Below are positions 6,372 to 7,643 of a DNA stretch of 7,643 nt, one piece after another. The notes beneath the pieces were generated by a model that did no database searches, was not told where the DNA came from, and saw only the letters and a list, made by a program, of their open reading frames with translations. Where the stretch lies: positions 1-7,643 of the forward strand of contig CAIOJG010000087.1 of assembly GCA_903858555.1 (NCBI GenBank), in the 5' to 3' direction. A program made the translations under genes and the position numbers. Origin of the DNA: Candidatus Magasanikiibacteriota bacterium. GTDB taxonomy: Bacteria; Patescibacteriota; Patescibacteriia; Magasanikbacterales; GWA2-37-8. Position 1 is the first letter of the stretch, and each line of letters begins with the position of its first letter.

Positions 6372-6500
6372 AGCGCTCTCCAATTCCCGTTGAGGGAAAT
6401 TCACTTGCCAAGAACGGCAAGAGGAAGATACCAGTTGTTCTGGCCTCCTCATTATTCAGCCTAGACAGATTGAATAATGAGGAAGTCAAAATCAGGCTAA
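6372..6500 (-). promoter_or_regulatory. Structured mRNA leader with three stem-loops (candidate cis-regulatory RNA)
   Basis: Reading the minus strand from the predicted start near 6500, three perfect hairpins follow. First is a 13-bp stem (6483-6471 with 6458-6446, 12-base loop). Second is CTTGCC/GGCAAG (6421-6416 with 6409-6404). Third is TTCCC/GGGAA (6398-6394 with 6388-6384), ending just before the SD of the gene. The 3' arm of the first hairpin contains the upstream in-frame ATG (6452) and part of an AGGAGG (6449-6444), so it could hide a translation signal. No known riboswitch class was recognised. Pairing was done by eye. Confidence 0.45.
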
Positions 6501-6506
6501 TAAATG

Positions 6507-6535
6507 AATATATCAAGAAATATAATTTATGTAAA
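6507..6535 (-). promoter_or_regulatory. Promoter of the GC-rich minus-strand gene
   Basis: On the minus strand TTTACA (6535 to 6530), a 17-base spacer and TATATT (6512 to 6507) match the consensus at five of six positions each. The start would be near 6500, upstream of the three-hairpin leader. Its -35 box lies only 4 bases from the -35 box of the divergent TrmB-like gene. Confidence 0.65.
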
Positions 6536-6539
6536 ACTG

Positions 6540-6569
6540 TTGACACAAGTTGACAACTTATGGTATGGT
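6540..6569 (+). promoter_or_regulatory. Promoter of the TrmB-like gene, probably leaderless
   Basis: A perfect -35 TTGACA (6540-6545), an 18-base spacer and TATGGT (6564-6569) place the start near 6576, 2 bases before the ATG at 6578. A second TTGACA at 6550-6555 is too close to serve this -10. The upstream ATG at 6560 lies inside the promoter, so the ORF is taken from 6578. Confidence 0.55.
6547..6559. promoter_or_regulatory. 13-bp palindrome in the promoter spacer (candidate operator of the TrmB-like regulator)
   Basis: AAGTTGACAACTT is a perfect 6-1-6 inverted repeat lying between the -35 and -10 boxes of the regulator gene and about 12 bases outside the divergent promoter's -35 box. This is the usual place for an autoregulatory operator that can also act on the divergent gene. 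Binding by the TrmB-like protein is inferred only. Confidence 0.45.
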
Positions 6570-6577
6570 TTAGTCAT

Positions 6578-7315
6578 ATGGAAATACTAAATCAAAAAGA
6601 AAAACGAGTGCTTGGTGCACTGTATAAAATAGGTGAAGCACCTATTAGCAAAATTGCTAAAGAAACTTTGATAAATCGTACCGCGTTGTATCATACGGTA
6701 GAAAATCTTTTGGCAAAGGGTTTATTAACTAAAATTAATAAAGAAGGTGGCGCATTTTTTCAACCGCTTAATGTTGGCGGTTATGAAGATTGGGCAAAAA
6801 GGCAAATAGCCGATGTGTCTAGGGAAACTTTAGAAATAAAAGATTGGTTGCAAGATCAAAAAAAACAAACAACAACACTATATTCTGATATTAGATATTT
6901 TGAAGGTTTGGAAGGTGTGAAAACACTGTACTCTGACAGTTGGCGTGATAATAAAGAAAAATTAATCTATGCAATTACAGATTATGACAAAGCGTATGAT
7001 GCTTTAAATAATTTTTTGGAAAATGAATATTTTCCTAATCGCGTTAAGCACGGAGTACGTGTAAAAAGTCTGCTTCCTAAAAATTCCATTACCGGGAAAA
7101 GAGATATAGTTCGTGCTAAAGCACTTTTGCGTGATATGAGATTCATAGATTTGTTCAAAGATCTTGGCATCGAAATAAATATATATGATTCCAAAATTTC
7201 AATTATTGCTTTTGATAAAATAAAACCATCTGGCGTTATCATTAAAAATGATATTATTGCTAAAGCGTTTAAGGGAATTTTTGAAAATTTATGGAAAACA
7301 TCAAGTAAAAAATAA
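6578..7315 (+). CDS. TrmB-like winged-helix transcriptional regulator
   Basis: A 245-residue probable cytosolic DNA-binding regulator. Residues about 4-60 form a winged helix: NQKEKRVLGALYKIG, then APISKIAKETLINRTALYHTVENLLAKGLL, with the recognition helix around NRTALYHTVENL and a wing at INKEGGAFFQPL. A helical segment (about 80-100) probably dimerises. The C-terminal part carries the effector-domain pattern of TrmB-like proteins (YFEGLEGVKTLYSD, later INIYDSKISIIAFDK, and IAKAFKGIFENLW near the end), whose ligand in this lineage is unknown. TrmB proteins were first described as archaeal sugar-responsive regulators, and related forms are frequent in CPR genomes. The frame extends 6 codons upstream to 6560, but that ATG lies in the promoter and no SD favours it. 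It is divergent from the GC-rich unknown gene, with a palindrome between them, so control of that gene and of itself is plausible. Confidence 0.85.
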   Translation: MEILNQKEKRVLGALYKIGEAPISKIAKETLINRTALYHTVENLLAKGLLTKINKEGGAFFQPLNVGGYEDWAKRQIADVSRETLEIKDWLQDQKKQTTTLYSDIRYFEGLEGVKTLYSDSWRDNKEKLIYAITDYDKAYDALNNFLENEYFPNRVKHGVRVKSLLPKNSITGKRDIVRAKALLRDMRFIDLFKDLGIEINIYDSKISIIAFDKIKPSGVIIKNDIIAKAFKGIFENLWKTSSKK

Positions 7316-7316
7316 T

Positions 7317-7345
7317 TTGTTTTAATGTGTTAATCGTGATATTAT
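7317..7345 (+). promoter_or_regulatory. Weak promoter candidate before the small ORF
   Basis: TTGTTT (7317-7322), a 17-base spacer and TATTAT (7340-7345) could start transcription near 7352, giving a leader of about 28 bases. Only the -10 box is good. No terminator is seen after the TrmB-like gene, so read-through is an alternative. Confidence 0.3.
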
Positions 7346-7379
7346 AAACATTGAAAAATACCCAAAAGTGTCAATTTTT

Positions 7380-7547
7380 ATGATATTTACTAAAAAACAA
7401 AAGCAGGCTATTTTGGGGATTGTTTCTGAAATGAATATTGAATTGGATAAGGCCGAAAAAAAACAGCAAAATATATTAAAGAACCGTCAACTTCATAAAG
7501 ATAAGCGCAAAATACAGCATATTTTAGGACTGATTTCTAAATTGTAA
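7380..7547 (+). CDS. Small lysine-rich hypothetical protein (55 aa)
   Basis: An ATG at 7380 opens a 55-codon frame ending in TAA. The product (MIFTKKQKQAILGIVSE at the start, ILGLISKL at the end) is basic and almost wholly helical by composition. Two similar hydrophobic patches, ILGIVS and ILGLIS, flank a charged middle, suggesting a helical hairpin or short coiled coil. There is no signal peptide, cysteine pair or known motif, and no SD. Codon use resembles the AT-rich neighbours. The next frame starts 3 bases after its stop, which suggests a shared transcript. I do not recognise it; it could be a chance ORF, but the spacing and the repeated patches favour a real gene. Confidence 0.5.
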   Translation: MIFTKKQKQAILGIVSEMNIELDKAEKKQQNILKNRQLHKDKRKIQHILGLISKL

Positions 7548-7550
7548 AGT

Positions 7551-7643
7551 ATGGTAGTTGTAGAAGCTCCACGAACACGAAATGATCGGGAACGAGAAAT
7601 AACGTCTCGTTCAACCCCTGAGAATGTTTCTGAAGAAGAAGCC
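7551..7643 (+). CDS. Start of a hypothetical protein (partial, cut by window end)
   Basis: An ATG at 7551 opens a frame that continues to the window edge (31 residues). The visible part begins MVVVEAPRTRNDRERE and is followed by an acidic, polar stretch, PENVSEEEA, so the N-terminus is probably disordered and shows no domain. There is no signal peptide and no clear SD. It lies 3 bases after the stop of the small ORF, so the two are probably one operon. Too little is present to name it. Confidence 0.5.
   Translation, partial: MVVVEAPRTRNDREREITSRSTPENVSEEEA

Noticed and set aside
5695..6483. Integron-like gene cassette, with the two hairpins as attC-type sites
   Set aside because: The hairpins are short perfect stems without the paired core sites (GTTRRRY) expected of attC. 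The 3' one is explained as a terminator and the 5' one as a leader stem-loop.
6358..6546. 62-codon minus-strand ORF with a hydrophobic N-terminus overlapping the leader region
   Set aside because: Its start lies upstream of the predicted transcription start (about 6500), and the frame runs through the promoter and the structured leader into the GC-rich gene.

Overview
The window looks like chromosomal DNA of a small-genome, AT-rich bacterium, most likely of the Candidate Phyla Radiation (Patescibacteria). That placement is an inference. It rests on the AT-rich coding style, a large stand-alone class II ribonucleotide reductase (RNR) next to a corrinoid adenosyltransferase, a TrmB-like regulator, and several genes without a Shine-Dalgarno (SD) site whose -10 box lies directly before the ATG. 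TGA does not need to be read as glycine for any gene here, which argues against the recoded lineages (Gracilibacteria/SR1).

Left part (1-4751): the N-terminal half of ruvB points left and runs off the edge. Between it and nrdJ lies a divergent regulatory region with promoters for both genes, a 6-1-6 palindrome over the ruvB -35 box and a perfect DnaA box. nrdJ (1149 aa, adenosylcobalamin-dependent RNR) ends at a long hairpin terminator. It is followed by a PduO-type ATP:cob(I)alamin adenosyltransferase, which would make the cofactor that NrdJ consumes.

Middle (4752-5651): a near-consensus promoter and a hairpin with a T-rich tail bracket a candidate small RNA of about 108 nt. A small HNH endonuclease gene with an apparently leaderless promoter comes next. 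Four bases after its stop is tRNA-Leu(UAA), followed by an intrinsic terminator.

Right part (5652-7643): a distinctly more GC-rich gene of unknown function lies on the minus strand. It has a strong hairpin at its 3' end and a leader with three perfect stem-loops at its 5' end. It is divergent from a TrmB-like regulator. The two promoters sit back to back, and a 13-bp palindrome lies inside the regulator's promoter, which suggests a local regulator/target pair. The window ends with a 55-codon lysine-rich small ORF and the start of another gene 3 nt after it.

The points most worth following are the GC-rich cassette with its structured leader and divergent regulator, the candidate small RNA, the recurring leaderless promoter layout, and the DnaA box beside the RNR gene.
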